DNA from: JAXLXE01 sp046328115
Lineage (GTDB): Bacteria > Chloroflexota > UBA6077 > JACCZL01
Length of the DNA stretch: 64,000 nt
Direction of reading: 5' to 3'
Assembly: GCA_046328115.1 (NCBI GenBank)
Contig: JAXLXE010000001.1
Coordinates: 248,001-312,000, forward strand
A program made the translations under genes and the position numbers. Positions 1 to 8,837 of the stretch are shown here, piece after piece. Under the pieces are notes generated by a model. The model worked only from the letters and a program-made list of their open reading frames with translations, ran no database searches and had not been told where the DNA came from. Each line of letters opens with the position of its first letter. Positions within the stretch are counted from its first letter, which is position 1.

Positions 1-1974
1 TCGACGGGAAAGCTTGCCTGGTGCTGGCGCTCTGGCCTATGCCGCTGCAATGCGCGTCTGGAATCTAGACGCGTTCACGGGCTCTTTTGACGAGGGCATC
101 CAGTCAGAGCAGCTCTTGCTGATGTCGGCCGGGTACCGTCCATTTCGCGACATTTTTTCCTCGCAGGGGCCGATCCTGCTGGACCTGCTCCACCCGTTCT
201 TTGTGTGGTTTGGCGAAACACTCGAGGCGGCGCGGAGCGGCGTCGTGGCGCTGTCGCTGGTGGGCGCTGGTGGGCGCGTGGTGGGCTGGCCGCGCGCTGG
301 CTGGCCCAGTGACTGGTGTAGCAGGCCTTGTTCTGCTCGTCCTTAGCCCTGGCTTTCTGGAGGGGTCGCCACCGCGCTGCTTGTGGGCAATGCTGCCTAT
401 CTGGAGGGGTCGCGGCTGGCGCTGGCGGAGGTTCCTTCGCTGGCACCTTCGCTGGTGGCACTGGCGCTAGCGCTACGCTATCAGGCTAGCGGGTCCCGCG
501 GCTGGCTTGCCGCAAGCGCGGCGGTTGGCACCGTGGGGTTGCTGATGAAGCCTATGGTGGTGCCGGTCTGCCTGGCGATTGCGACGATTGCCGTGGTGCG
601 TGCGTGGGGGTTGGACGCTCGGAGCGGTCTGCGGCTCGCAGTTCGCGATGCTGGGCTGGGCCTCGCCATCGCGCTGGCGTTGACGTCGGCGGTGGTGCTG
701 TTGATGGGGCCGCGCGACGTGTATGAACAGCTCGTGGTGTATCGCGCGAACGCTACGGGGGCGTCTGGCTGGGACTGGCGGTCGGCCTGGAAAGAGGCCG
801 TGGCCGGCCAGTGGCTGCCCAGCCTGCACTGTACGCGCTGGCGTTGGTTGCGGGAGGAACCGCGTGCTGGCTGGACCCCCGGCGGTGCGTCCGCTCGCCG
901 TGTGGGCCGCCGCGTCGTTTGGGCTCTTGTTCGTGTATACGCCGTTGCATCCGAAGCACCTGGTGTACGCGGTTCCGCCGGGCCGCCTTGCTGAGCGGGG
1001 CCGTATCGGCATTGTCTGGAGCAGCCTGGCGGTAGGTCATCGATCCCGCGGTGGCGCTGGCGCTGCTACTTTCGCTGGGGCTGTTCTGCTGGGAGCTTTT
1101 TGCGATGCCCGCCGCCCTGGTCCGTGGTACTCAGGTGGCGCTTGACGAGAACGATCTGGATCTGCACGTGTTTGACGAGGAGGCCGCTCGTACGCTGGCC
1201 GCGCTGGCCGCGCCCGATGAGTTTGTGCTCACGGATCACCCGTACATCGCGTTTCTGGCGAAGCGGATGGTGCCGCCTGAGCTTGTGGATCCGTCGCGTG
1301 GCCGCGCGCGGGCGGGGACACTCACTGAGGAGGTCGCGGCGCGTGCGGCGACGGAGCGGGACGTTGCGGTGGTGATGTTCTGGGCGGATCGGCTGAAGCG
1401 GTTGGGGAAATTCAACAACTGGGTGGATCAGCGCTACGAGCCGGTGGCGTCATTCGGCGCACGGAATGCGAAGAATCGTCGCGGCAAGGACCGGACGATC
1501 TTCTTGCGGAACGATCGCGATCTGGACTCCGCGCGGGCGGCTTTGACCGGAACATTGGGCAGGGCTGCTTCGATCGAGTTCAATGGCGACATCCGCTTGC
1601 TGGGCGCGGCCATCGAGCCGATCTCGGCGCCACGCTCCGAGCCATTCGACATAACGCTGGCCTGGGAGGGACTCAGGGACGTGCGCTTCAACTACAAGCT
1701 CATCGTGTCGCTGGTGGGAGGCGACGGGCGCGAATACGCCGCGCAGGAACAGGATCTGGAGGGGCCGACGGACAGCGGCGAGGGCTGGATGGCCGGGCGC
1801 TGGATGATCCGAGGATACATGGTCACGCCTACCGCAAACGCCCGGGCAGGCGACTATACGGTACAGATCTCGTTGGACCATCCGCGTACGGGGGGCCGGG
1901 TTACGCCCAGCGGATCCGGCCTGGACGTGATCCGGGACGGGCGCCTCGTTGTAGGCAGTGTGAGCTTGAAATAG
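1..1974 (+). pseudogene. Frame-disrupted GT39-type membrane glycosyltransferase (5' end outside window)
   Basis: This is a relative of the intact gene at 2930-4498. Residues MRVWNLDAFTG and SFDEGIQSEQ are encoded from about base 50 and match it almost residue for residue. The homologous reading then jumps frame several times: near base 260 (an extra g in the ctggtgg run), near 370, near 830-890 and near 985. A TAG at 1033-1035 also breaks the frame. The last 307 codons (1051-1974) are open. They hold a final membrane helix, an extracytoplasmic domain and a C-terminal beta-rich domain. Each fragment keeps coding character, so the disruptions are recent or are assembly errors at a contig edge. 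The N-terminus lies outside the window. Confidence 0.75.
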
Positions 1975-2023
1975 AATTCGGCGGGGCCGGGTGGGGCCCG
2001 AATCCAGCTGAAGGGGGCTATCT

Positions 2024-2929
2024 GTGGTGCGCAGATTGGCGCGATGGATCGGTGTTGCCATTGCCGGGATCGCATTGTTGGTGGCCGCCGGCCTGGGTGT
2101 GCTGTACGGTCTGACCGGGTGGCGCTTCAGCCGGACGTACTCGATCTCGATCTCGCCGCCCGCGATACCCGCCGACGCGGCGACGATTGCGAGGGGTGAG
2201 CATCTGGTGGTGGCAATCGCGAAGTGCATCGATTGCCACGGAGTGGATCTGGGCGGCAACTTGCTCGTCGACGATCCTATGCTCGGTCGGCTGGCGGGGC
2301 CGAATCTGACGCGCGGACGAGGTGGCGTGGGAGGTCAACTGAAAGACGAGGACTGGGTACGCGCGCTTCGTCACGGCGTCGCGCGCGACGGGCGGGCGCT
2401 AAAGTTCATGCCGGCACAGGAGACGTCGAAGTTGACGGATGAGGACCTAGCCGCGGTCATCGCCTACGCGAAGAGCGTTCCACCTGTCGATCGCGAGATG
2501 TTGCCGACCGCGTATGGGCCACTGGGCCGGTTTCTGGTCTTGCGCGGCGAGATCGAGATATCGGCGGAGATCGTTGACCATGGCGCCAAGGCCGTTCCGA
2601 GCAGAAAGGTCGAGCCCACAGTCGAGTACGGAGACTACCTCGCTCACGTCGGTGGCTGCGTGGTATGCCACGGCCCGAGCCTATCCGGCGGTCACGTGCC
2701 GGGTTCTCCTCCCTGGCTGCCGCCGGCCGCGAACATCACCCCAACTGGGATCGGTTCGTGGACGGAGGAGCAGTTTTTCACCGCGCTTCGCACTGGGGCC
2801 CGACCCGATGGCTCCCGCATCGACCCGTTCATGCCGTGGGCGGCCACGAGCAAGATGACGGATGAGGAGACCCGGGCGCTGTATCTTTATCTGAAAACGG
2901 TGCCACCGCGCCCGACTGGAAATCGCTGA
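2024..2929 (+). CDS. Membrane-anchored diheme cytochrome c
   Basis: A 301-residue electron-transfer protein with one N-terminal membrane anchor (about residues 9-30) and two cytochrome c domains facing outward. The heme sites are C68-x-x-C71-H72 and C212-x-x-C215-H216. Met129 and Met270, each in a F-M-P context, are likely axial ligands. The start is GTG, preceded by an aagggggc ribosome site at 2011-2018. Its stop codon TGA abuts the TTG start of the next glycosyltransferase, so the two are probably cotranscribed. Tandem domains of this type occur in small-molecule dehydrogenase cytochromes; its redox partner is not encoded nearby. Its place between two near-duplicate glycosyltransferase genes is odd. 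Confidence 0.9.
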   Translation: MVRRLARWIGVAIAGIALLVAAGLGVLYGLTGWRFSRTYSISISPPAIPADAATIARGEHLVVAIAKCIDCHGVDLGGNLLVDDPMLGRLAGPNLTRGRGGVGGQLKDEDWVRALRHGVARDGRALKFMPAQETSKLTDEDLAAVIAYAKSVPPVDREMLPTAYGPLGRFLVLRGEIEISAEIVDHGAKAVPSRKVEPTVEYGDYLAHVGGCVVCHGPSLSGGHVPGSPPWLPPAANITPTGIGSWTEEQFFTALRTGARPDGSRIDPFMPWAATSKMTDEETRALYLYLKTVPPRPTGNR

Positions 2930-4498
2930 TTGGGTAGCGCCGCCGCCGCGGCCATTCCGCGGCCGAGGCCTGGAACCTGGATAGCGCTCGAGGCCGGCCT
3001 GGTGCTGGCTCTGCTGGGCTATGCGCTGGCGATGCGCGTATGGAATCTGGACGCGTTCACCGGCTCTTTTGACGAGGGCATCCGGTCAGAGCAGCTCTTG
3101 CTGATGTCGGCCGGGTACCGTCCATTTCGCGACATTTTTTCCTCGCAGGGGCCGATCCTGCTGGACCTGCTCCACCCTTTCTTTGTGTGGTTTGGCGAAA
3201 CACTCGAGGCGGCGCGGAGCGGCGTCGTGGCGCTGTCGCTGGTGGCGCTGGTGGGCGCGTGGTGGGCTGGCCGCGCGCTGGCTGGCCCAGTGGCTGGTGT
3301 AGCAGGCGTTGTGCTGCTGGTGCTGAGCCCTGGGTTTCTGGAGGGCTCGCGCCTGGCGCTGGCAGAGGTGCCGACAATCGCGCCGGCACTGCTCGCGCTG
3401 GCCCTCGTGGCGGCGTACCGCCACTCCGGTCGCACGGGCCTGCTCGTGGGGTCAGCCCTCGCCTGCGCGATTGCCTTGCTGATCAAACCGATGGTGATCC
3501 ACGTGGTCGTGCCGCTAGGTGTGGCGCTGGTCCTCCCGCGGCCTGGCGAGCGCATTCGGTCGTGGCGACGTTACGTTTCGCGGGGCGCCGCCGAAGGGCT
3601 GGCGTTCGCGACGGTTGTTGCCCTGGTCTGTGGGCTCGTGGTGCTGGCTCTCGGTCCGGCGCAGGTGTGGGACAACCTGGGGGCATATCGCGCGGGTGCC
3701 GGTCACACGCTGGGCGCGGACTGGGCGAAGAACCTCCGACTCTCGAGCATCGAGGTTGGGTACGAGCTGCCGGGCTTCTTCGTGGTGGCGGTCGTGGGCT
3801 TCGCCCTGGGGTTGTGGCGGCGGACGGCAGCCACGCTGATCGTGGGGAGCTGGCTGTGCGCCGTGCTCTTGATGTTCGCGCTCTACGGGGACCTGGCGGA
3901 TAAACACGTGGTGTACGTGATCCCGCCGTTGGCACTGCTCGGGGCGCTTGGGGTGGACGTCACCGCGTCGCTGCTGGCGGGTGGTGTGGCCCTGGTGAGG
4001 TCGCGGCGCGCGCGCACGACCGATGGTCCGGCGTTCCTCGACGGCGCGGCATTGCTCGTCGGATTGTTGGCGGTGGTGATCTACGTCCTGGGGATCCAGT
4101 CGCTCTACCGCGAGCAGCGGCGAGTGGTGATCGATAACGAGAAGATCGCTGAACGCCGCCGCAACCTCGATCGCGAGATCGAGATTGCGGACATCATCCA
4201 GTCCAAGACCCAGCCAAATGAGTGGGTGTTGTCCGATGATCCGTCCGCCGCGTTCAGAGCACGGAGGATGGTCATTCCATCGCTCGTTGATACGTCAGGC
4301 ACACGCGTGGACGCGGGCTCGCTGACATCGGAGCGCGCGATCGCGGCCTCGGAGCAGTACCGCCCGGTGGTGGTGGTTACGCGCGGTGGCCGACTGGCCA
4401 AGCTGGACGCGTTCAAGGAGTGGCTGACCGCCAGCGGTTACCAGACGGTGCGCACCTACGATGGTGGCTGGCGCGTGTACGTCAGGGGGGATCGCTGA
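2930..4498 (+). CDS. GT39-type (GT-C fold) membrane glycosyltransferase
   Basis: A 522-residue multi-pass membrane protein. By family it should transfer a sugar from a polyprenyl-phosphate donor on the outer face of the membrane. The first external loop holds the acidic pair D48-E49 in SFDEGIRSEQ, followed by a SSQGP motif around residues 71-75, as in PMT-type enzymes. Hydrophobic helices alternate to about residue 400, then a soluble C-terminal region of about 110 residues follows. The start is TTG directly after the cytochrome stop; a downstream GTG or ATG near 3002-3032 is possible but would lose the first helix. Its first third is nearly identical to the broken gene at 1-350. It converges with, and overlaps by 17 bases, the gene on the other strand. 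Confidence 0.8.
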   Translation: MGSAAAAAIPRPRPGTWIALEAGLVLALLGYALAMRVWNLDAFTGSFDEGIRSEQLLLMSAGYRPFRDIFSSQGPILLDLLHPFFVWFGETLEAARSGVVALSLVALVGAWWAGRALAGPVAGVAGVVLLVLSPGFLEGSRLALAEVPTIAPALLALALVAAYRHSGRTGLLVGSALACAIALLIKPMVIHVVVPLGVALVLPRPGERIRSWRRYVSRGAAEGLAFATVVALVCGLVVLALGPAQVWDNLGAYRAGAGHTLGADWAKNLRLSSIEVGYELPGFFVVAVVGFALGLWRRTAATLIVGSWLCAVLLMFALYGDLADKHVVYVIPPLALLGALGVDVTASLLAGGVALVRSRRARTTDGPAFLDGAALLVGLLAVVIYVLGIQSLYREQRRVVIDNEKIAERRRNLDREIEIADIIQSKTQPNEWVLSDDPSAAFRARRMVIPSLVDTSGTRVDAGSLTSERAIAASEQYRPVVVVTRGGRLAKLDAFKEWLTASGYQTVRTYDGGWRVYVRGDR

Positions 4499-6353
4499 CC
4501 TTGTAGACGGTCCAGCCGCCGCGCTGGTAGACGACTGGGAACGTGAACTCAGCCGTCCGCGCCGGCACGAAGTGAGTAACGCCGTAGAGGCGACCCATCT
4601 CCCGGATGCGCTCCTCGGTGAGCCGACGGTATGCCGAATCTAGCTCTTCGCGGTATCGGAGCACGTCCGTGCCGCCGATGGCGAGGACACGGTCACGAAA
4701 CTCGTAGTTGTGGGCCGTGAAGTACACCGCTTGATTGGCGCGCTCCCGCATGAGGAACAGGGCGCGGTTGGCGTTCTTGTAAAACGTCTCATTGTTGGGC
4801 TCGCTCGGGAGGATGAGGAAGACGCTATCGATTGGCGTCTGCTCGCTGGCCCACTGCTGGAATTCCGCGGCGGCGTTCAGGCCGCCGCGATGCCTCAACT
4901 CGAAGAGCCAGTCGGTTGACCCACGGATGCCCCAGGCGCCGAGTAGCGCCAGAAACAAGGCCGCGCCCAACGCTGTCTTCTCGCCGGTTCGATTCTTCAG
5001 AAGGAGCCAGAGCCCCCACCCGGCCAAAAGGGCGGCGGCCATCGCGGCCGCCTTCAGCCCGTCGTTGAGATCCACGATCCAGTACCGAGTGCCAAAGGCG
5101 CGTGCGCTCGCCACCGCCGCTACCAGCGCGGGGCCAACGGCTTCGAGCGACCGCGTGGGCAGCGTGGTCCACCTCTGGGCGGCGGCTATCAGCACGATGG
5201 CGAGCGCGGCGCTGAGGAACAGCGGTTCGGCGGGAGAGAAGTCGCTGGGCGAGACCAGCATGGCGCCAAAGAGCGTCAGTACGAGGGTTCGGGGCTGACT
5301 GCCGTCTTGCCAGGCGCGAACCAGGTAGCTGGCGACGAAGGGTAGCCCCAGCACGTTGACGAGCCAGGCAGCGCGTGGGAACTGTAGCCGGGCTACGAGC
5401 GTCGAAACGGGTCCGCGCAGGTAGAGGTCGATAAACACCACTGAGACGGCGCAGAGGGCGATCACGCCGACCACGATCCGGAGGACGCTCCAACGGTGTT
5501 GCCGCTGGCCTGTTGATAGCAATCCGAGTCCGAGGAGCGCGAGGCCGGCGAGGTTGTGGGCACGCAGTGGCAGGCGATCCCAATTGACTAGGACAGACAG
5601 ATCCGTGGCCAGCTCTATGCGAGCAAGCTGGAGTGCCCAGCCGGGCAGCGCATCAGTATGGCGCGTGACTGAGCCGAGAATCGCGGGCATGCCGCACAGC
5701 AGCATGCTGAATCCGGCGACGGCGACCGCGCGCACGCCCGCTCCGCGTATTCCCAGCAGGTAGGCGATGCCGATGGCGCCGCCGACGTACGAGGTGGTGG
5801 GCGCGTGAACGTTGAGCGCCAGGCCGGTGGCTGCCCCGGCCAGCAGGTGCCGACCGGTCAGGAACCCGTACAGGCCGGCGAGTTGAAGGGGGAGGGCCAG
5901 GAAGGCCGGGGTGAGCTCGGCGGAGTGCAGGATGGCGCTCCCAACGGAGGTCAACCGAAAGCTGGCGATGTAGAGGGCAAGCACCACTGTCGCGCTGAAC
6001 CTGTTGCCGGCGAGGTGCAGAGCGATCCGGTAGACGATCGCCAGGCTGACGACACTGGTGGGCAGGTACAGCACGAACAGGGCGGCGTCCAGGCTCGTGA
6101 ACGACAGTGCGCCGACGACCAGGGCGATGAACTGATACGTGTACGCGGCTGGCGTGCCGTCATGGAGGCTGTAGATGAACGGGTCATGGACGTAGAGCCG
6201 TGGGTCCACGAACGATTTGATGATGGGGATGTCTGACCACCGGCCGCCGTCGAACCCGCGGAACAACAGCGACCAGATGGCGGCGACCGTGCCGACGGCA
6301 AGCGCCTCCCGCCAGGTGGGTGCCGGGCCGGAGTCAGCGAGCCTGGCGAGCAA
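4482..6353 (-). CDS. Large polytopic membrane protein, GT-C-like, function unknown
   Basis: A 623-residue protein with about 12 hydrophobic segments and a soluble C-terminal tail of about 130 residues. The overall layout is that of GT-C glycosyltransferases. The first loop reads RWSDIPIIKSFVDPRLYVHD and lacks the clear DE pair of its neighbours, so activity is uncertain. The tail includes TPIDSVFLILPS and a run of aromatic and acidic residues, reminiscent of uncharacterised Chloroflexota and Cyanobacteria membrane proteins. The start at 6353 lies inside the 3' end of the upstream minus-strand gene (20-base overlap), which suggests translational coupling. I do not recognise a specific substrate. 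Confidence 0.7.
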   Translation of the reverse strand: MLARLADSGPAPTWREALAVGTVAAIWSLLFRGFDGGRWSDIPIIKSFVDPRLYVHDPFIYSLHDGTPAAYTYQFIALVVGALSFTSLDAALFVLYLPTSVVSLAIVYRIALHLAGNRFSATVVLALYIASFRLTSVGSAILHSAELTPAFLALPLQLAGLYGFLTGRHLLAGAATGLALNVHAPTTSYVGGAIGIAYLLGIRGAGVRAVAVAGFSMLLCGMPAILGSVTRHTDALPGWALQLARIELATDLSVLVNWDRLPLRAHNLAGLALLGLGLLSTGQRQHRWSVLRIVVGVIALCAVSVVFIDLYLRGPVSTLVARLQFPRAAWLVNVLGLPFVASYLVRAWQDGSQPRTLVLTLFGAMLVSPSDFSPAEPLFLSAALAIVLIAAAQRWTTLPTRSLEAVGPALVAAVASARAFGTRYWIVDLNDGLKAAAMAAALLAGWGLWLLLKNRTGEKTALGAALFLALLGAWGIRGSTDWLFELRHRGGLNAAAEFQQWASEQTPIDSVFLILPSEPNNETFYKNANRALFLMRERANQAVYFTAHNYEFRDRVLAIGGTDVLRYREELDSAYRRLTEERIREMGRLYGVTHFVPARTAEFTFPVVYQRGGWTVYKVSDPP

Positions 6354-8802
6354 CGGTGATCTCGATGCTGCCGATCTCAGCGGCGTCGCCGGCCGTCGGT
6401 AGCGTGGTGGTGGGCGTCAGGCGCCTGCCCCCGGAGGTAGCGACGGCGAGGGTCAGTGGGTGGCGGCCCGTCGCGGCGCTCTCGGCGACGGTCAGGCTAG
6501 CCCGCTGGACGAAGGGGCGGCCGGCATCCCATTCCTGGGCGGCTCTGGTCTTGTCGCAGCCTGGGCCATTGCCATCGGCAGCGGCGCCGGCGGACAGGTC
6601 GATCGTGTGCGCTGCACGACTGGAGATCAGCGGTCGCCAGTACAGGTCCATCCTCACGACCCCGCCGGGGCGGGGGTCTTCAAGGTAGAGGTCATAGCCG
6701 ATGAGCTCGATGGCATCGCCGAATCGTACCGGGGCGGGGGTGGCGAGCGGATTGACGGGGCCACGGGCCCAGACGCCGGGTTCGAGATCTGGCAGGCTGA
6801 GCTCGCGATCGAAGCGGCCGGCGAATTGCTCCGCGGCGATCACGCGGGCGGGTGACGCGGATGGACCGGGTTCGTGGATGCGGAGGCGGGGTTGGCCGTT
6901 CACGGTGACGGTGTACGTCTCGTGGTAGTCTGTGGCGATGCGCCTACGGGGCGGCTCTAGCTCGTCCTGCACTTGATCCGCGATGATGTACAGCCGCGGA
7001 TTGGCGGTGCAGCGCCAGGCGCCGCGGGTGTACCAGTGGGTGATCTGCGGATTCTCGTTGCTGTCGAATGATCCGTCGATGGCACGGTCGCGATAGAGCG
7101 CTGCCACCGCCTTCCAGCCGGCCTGATAGGGGAAGCCAAATCGCTCCTTGCGGAGGATGGACTCGCCCATGAGCGACGCGAACGGCATGGCCGGCAGGCG
7201 GCCGGAGCGGACCAGTTCTGGGCTGGTCTGCAGGAACACGGGACCCACGTAAGCGATCACGCCCGCCGCGGTGATGACAGCGACGAGCGCCAGGGCGATT
7301 CGAGATAGGGGCGAACGCCAGGTGGCGGCGACCGCGACGCCGCACAGAAGCGCCGCGCCGACGAACGCCACATGGATGTGCGTGCCTGGCTTCCGCGCCA
7401 CCACGCCGTAGAACAAGAGCGGCCCCAGCAGCCAGAGGGCGCCGGCAAGCCATAGCGCGTCACGCGCACCACGCCTTCGGGCGATCGCGAGGTGAGCGAC
7501 ACCAGCGATCATGGTCGCGGCGATGACCATCAGGTAGAGCGGCGACGTATAGAGGGCACTGGTCGCGAGCAGGCCAGCCAGGTTGTTGTGAAGAGCAAGC
7601 TGGCCCACGCGATCGCCGAAGCGGTCGCTCACGGCAGTGTAGAGGGGGTTGAGTCGGTACGGCCCAAAGTAGGACAGCGTGACGGCGCCACCGATCATGC
7701 CGGCGGTGCCCCAATGACGGAGCATCACGGCGCGAGCTAGCGGGCGTCCCTGGGCCAGAGCGATCGCGGCGATTGGCGCCAGGACGAACACGGCGTCGAA
7801 ATGCGCGAGCGCTCCGGTCGCAGAGAACAGTCCAGCCAGGACGGCGTAGCGCACTCGTCGGTGGTCGCACCAAAGCACGGTTGACCACGTGGCCATGACC
7901 GTCATGAGCAGCACGATGCTCTGGTATTGCGTGATGCGGGCGAACGCGACGTAGAAGCCGTTGATGGCGAGGGCGAGCGCGGCCGCGACGCCCGCGCTGG
8001 TGCCGCTGAGGCGCCTGGCGAGTATGAAGATCGCGAGGACGCCGCCGAGCGAGGCCATTGCGAATGGCAGGCGTGCTCCGGCCTCGTTGAGTGTGCCGTT
8101 CAGCCCGTACAGGAGCGCGATGATGACGATCTCCGCGGGGCCCTTGCCGTGGTGGAACAACGCGTCCGGCACGTTTCGCACGGCGCCGAGCGCGCGGAGG
8201 ATGACCTCCGCCTCGTCACCCTGGAACTCCGAGTAGCCGATGCCGGCGAAGCGGAGAACGATGGTGGGGAGCATGACCATGGTGAGGAGGATCAGCGGCG
8301 CTCCGCGGGGACGTGGATCGGTTCGGGCGCCAAGGAGCGAGGCGGCGACCGTGGCGACTGCCAAGGTCAGCACGAAGGGCACTGCTACGAGGAGGGTGGT
8401 CAGCGGCGCGGGGAGCGCGATCAGGGCGAGACCGAGCAAGATGATGAGTGCGAAGCTGCCCGCGATGGCGAGCGCGAGCCGCTCTGTCAGGTCGATGTCC
8501 CGGTTGGGCGCGACCAGCCACGCGCTGGCCGCGCCGGCCGCCATCAAGAACATCAGCCCGCTCGCGGCCGCGGATGTCGCGTCGGCCGATGCCGTTGCGA
8601 TGGCGAGGGCGAGGGCGGCGAGCCCGAGAAGTGCAATGGCTAGTGGGGCGCGGGGCAATCGAATCACGCGCCTGATGGTACTGGCTGGTAGCGGCGCGCT
8701 CGCGCGACCTCTAGTGCCCGGGGGCGAGTCGTAGGTCGTCTCAACGGCTTTCGTTGTTTGCTCTGCATGTTGACTTTCGATGGTTCGCCCTCGATTGAGC
8801 AT
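6334..8802 (-). CDS. GT39-type glycosyltransferase with C-terminal beta-rich domain
   Basis: About 822 residues from the ATG at 8802; an upstream ATG at 8850 would overlap the divergent gene start at 8838. A leading hydrophobic block of four to five helices precedes the GT39 core. The core carries the acidic motif FQGDEAEVI, followed by HHGKGPAE, where the external catalytic loop is expected. After about ten helices there is a long soluble tail of about 230 residues ending in a beta-strand-rich module (GDAIELIGYDL). Related modules appear at the C-termini of three other glycosyltransferases in the window. It is cotranscribed with the membrane protein downstream. Only 35 bases separate it from the divergent array, so the promoters must be compact. 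Confidence 0.8.
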   Translation of the reverse strand: MLNRGRTIESQHAEQTTKAVETTYDSPPGTRGRASAPLPASTIRRVIRLPRAPLAIALLGLAALALAIATASADATSAAASGLMFLMAAGAASAWLVAPNRDIDLTERLALAIAGSFALIILLGLALIALPAPLTTLLVAVPFVLTLAVATVAASLLGARTDPRPRGAPLILLTMVMLPTIVLRFAGIGYSEFQGDEAEVILRALGAVRNVPDALFHHGKGPAEIVIIALLYGLNGTLNEAGARLPFAMASLGGVLAIFILARRLSGTSAGVAAALALAINGFYVAFARITQYQSIVLLMTVMATWSTVLWCDHRRVRYAVLAGLFSATGALAHFDAVFVLAPIAAIALAQGRPLARAVMLRHWGTAGMIGGAVTLSYFGPYRLNPLYTAVSDRFGDRVGQLALHNNLAGLLATSALYTSPLYLMVIAATMIAGVAHLAIARRRGARDALWLAGALWLLGPLLFYGVVARKPGTHIHVAFVGAALLCGVAVAATWRSPLSRIALALVAVITAAGVIAYVGPVFLQTSPELVRSGRLPAMPFASLMGESILRKERFGFPYQAGWKAVAALYRDRAIDGSFDSNENPQITHWYTRGAWRCTANPRLYIIADQVQDELEPPRRRIATDYHETYTVTVNGQPRLRIHEPGPSASPARVIAAEQFAGRFDRELSLPDLEPGVWARGPVNPLATPAPVRFGDAIELIGYDLYLEDPRPGGVVRMDLYWRPLISSRAAHTIDLSAGAAADGNGPGCDKTRAAQEWDAGRPFVQRASLTVAESAATGRHPLTLAVATSGGRRLTPTTTLPTAGDAAEIGSIEITVARQAR

Positions 8803-8837
8803 GGTAGAGTTACGTTCCGCGTGAGGGCTCGTGTGGC

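Noticed and set aside
1..1974. Programmed frameshifting in the first GT39 gene
   Set aside because: There are at least four shifts plus a stop, with no slippery sequence pattern; decay or sequencing error is simpler.
1450..2259. 269-codon minus-strand frame
   Set aside because: It is a shadow of the GT39 3' part and the cytochrome; it is rich in Arg and Pro with no domain-like pattern.
7927..8643. 238-codon plus-strand frame rich in Glu, Arg and Gly
   Set aside because: It is antisense to transmembrane codons of the GT39 at 6334-8802, which explains its charge.
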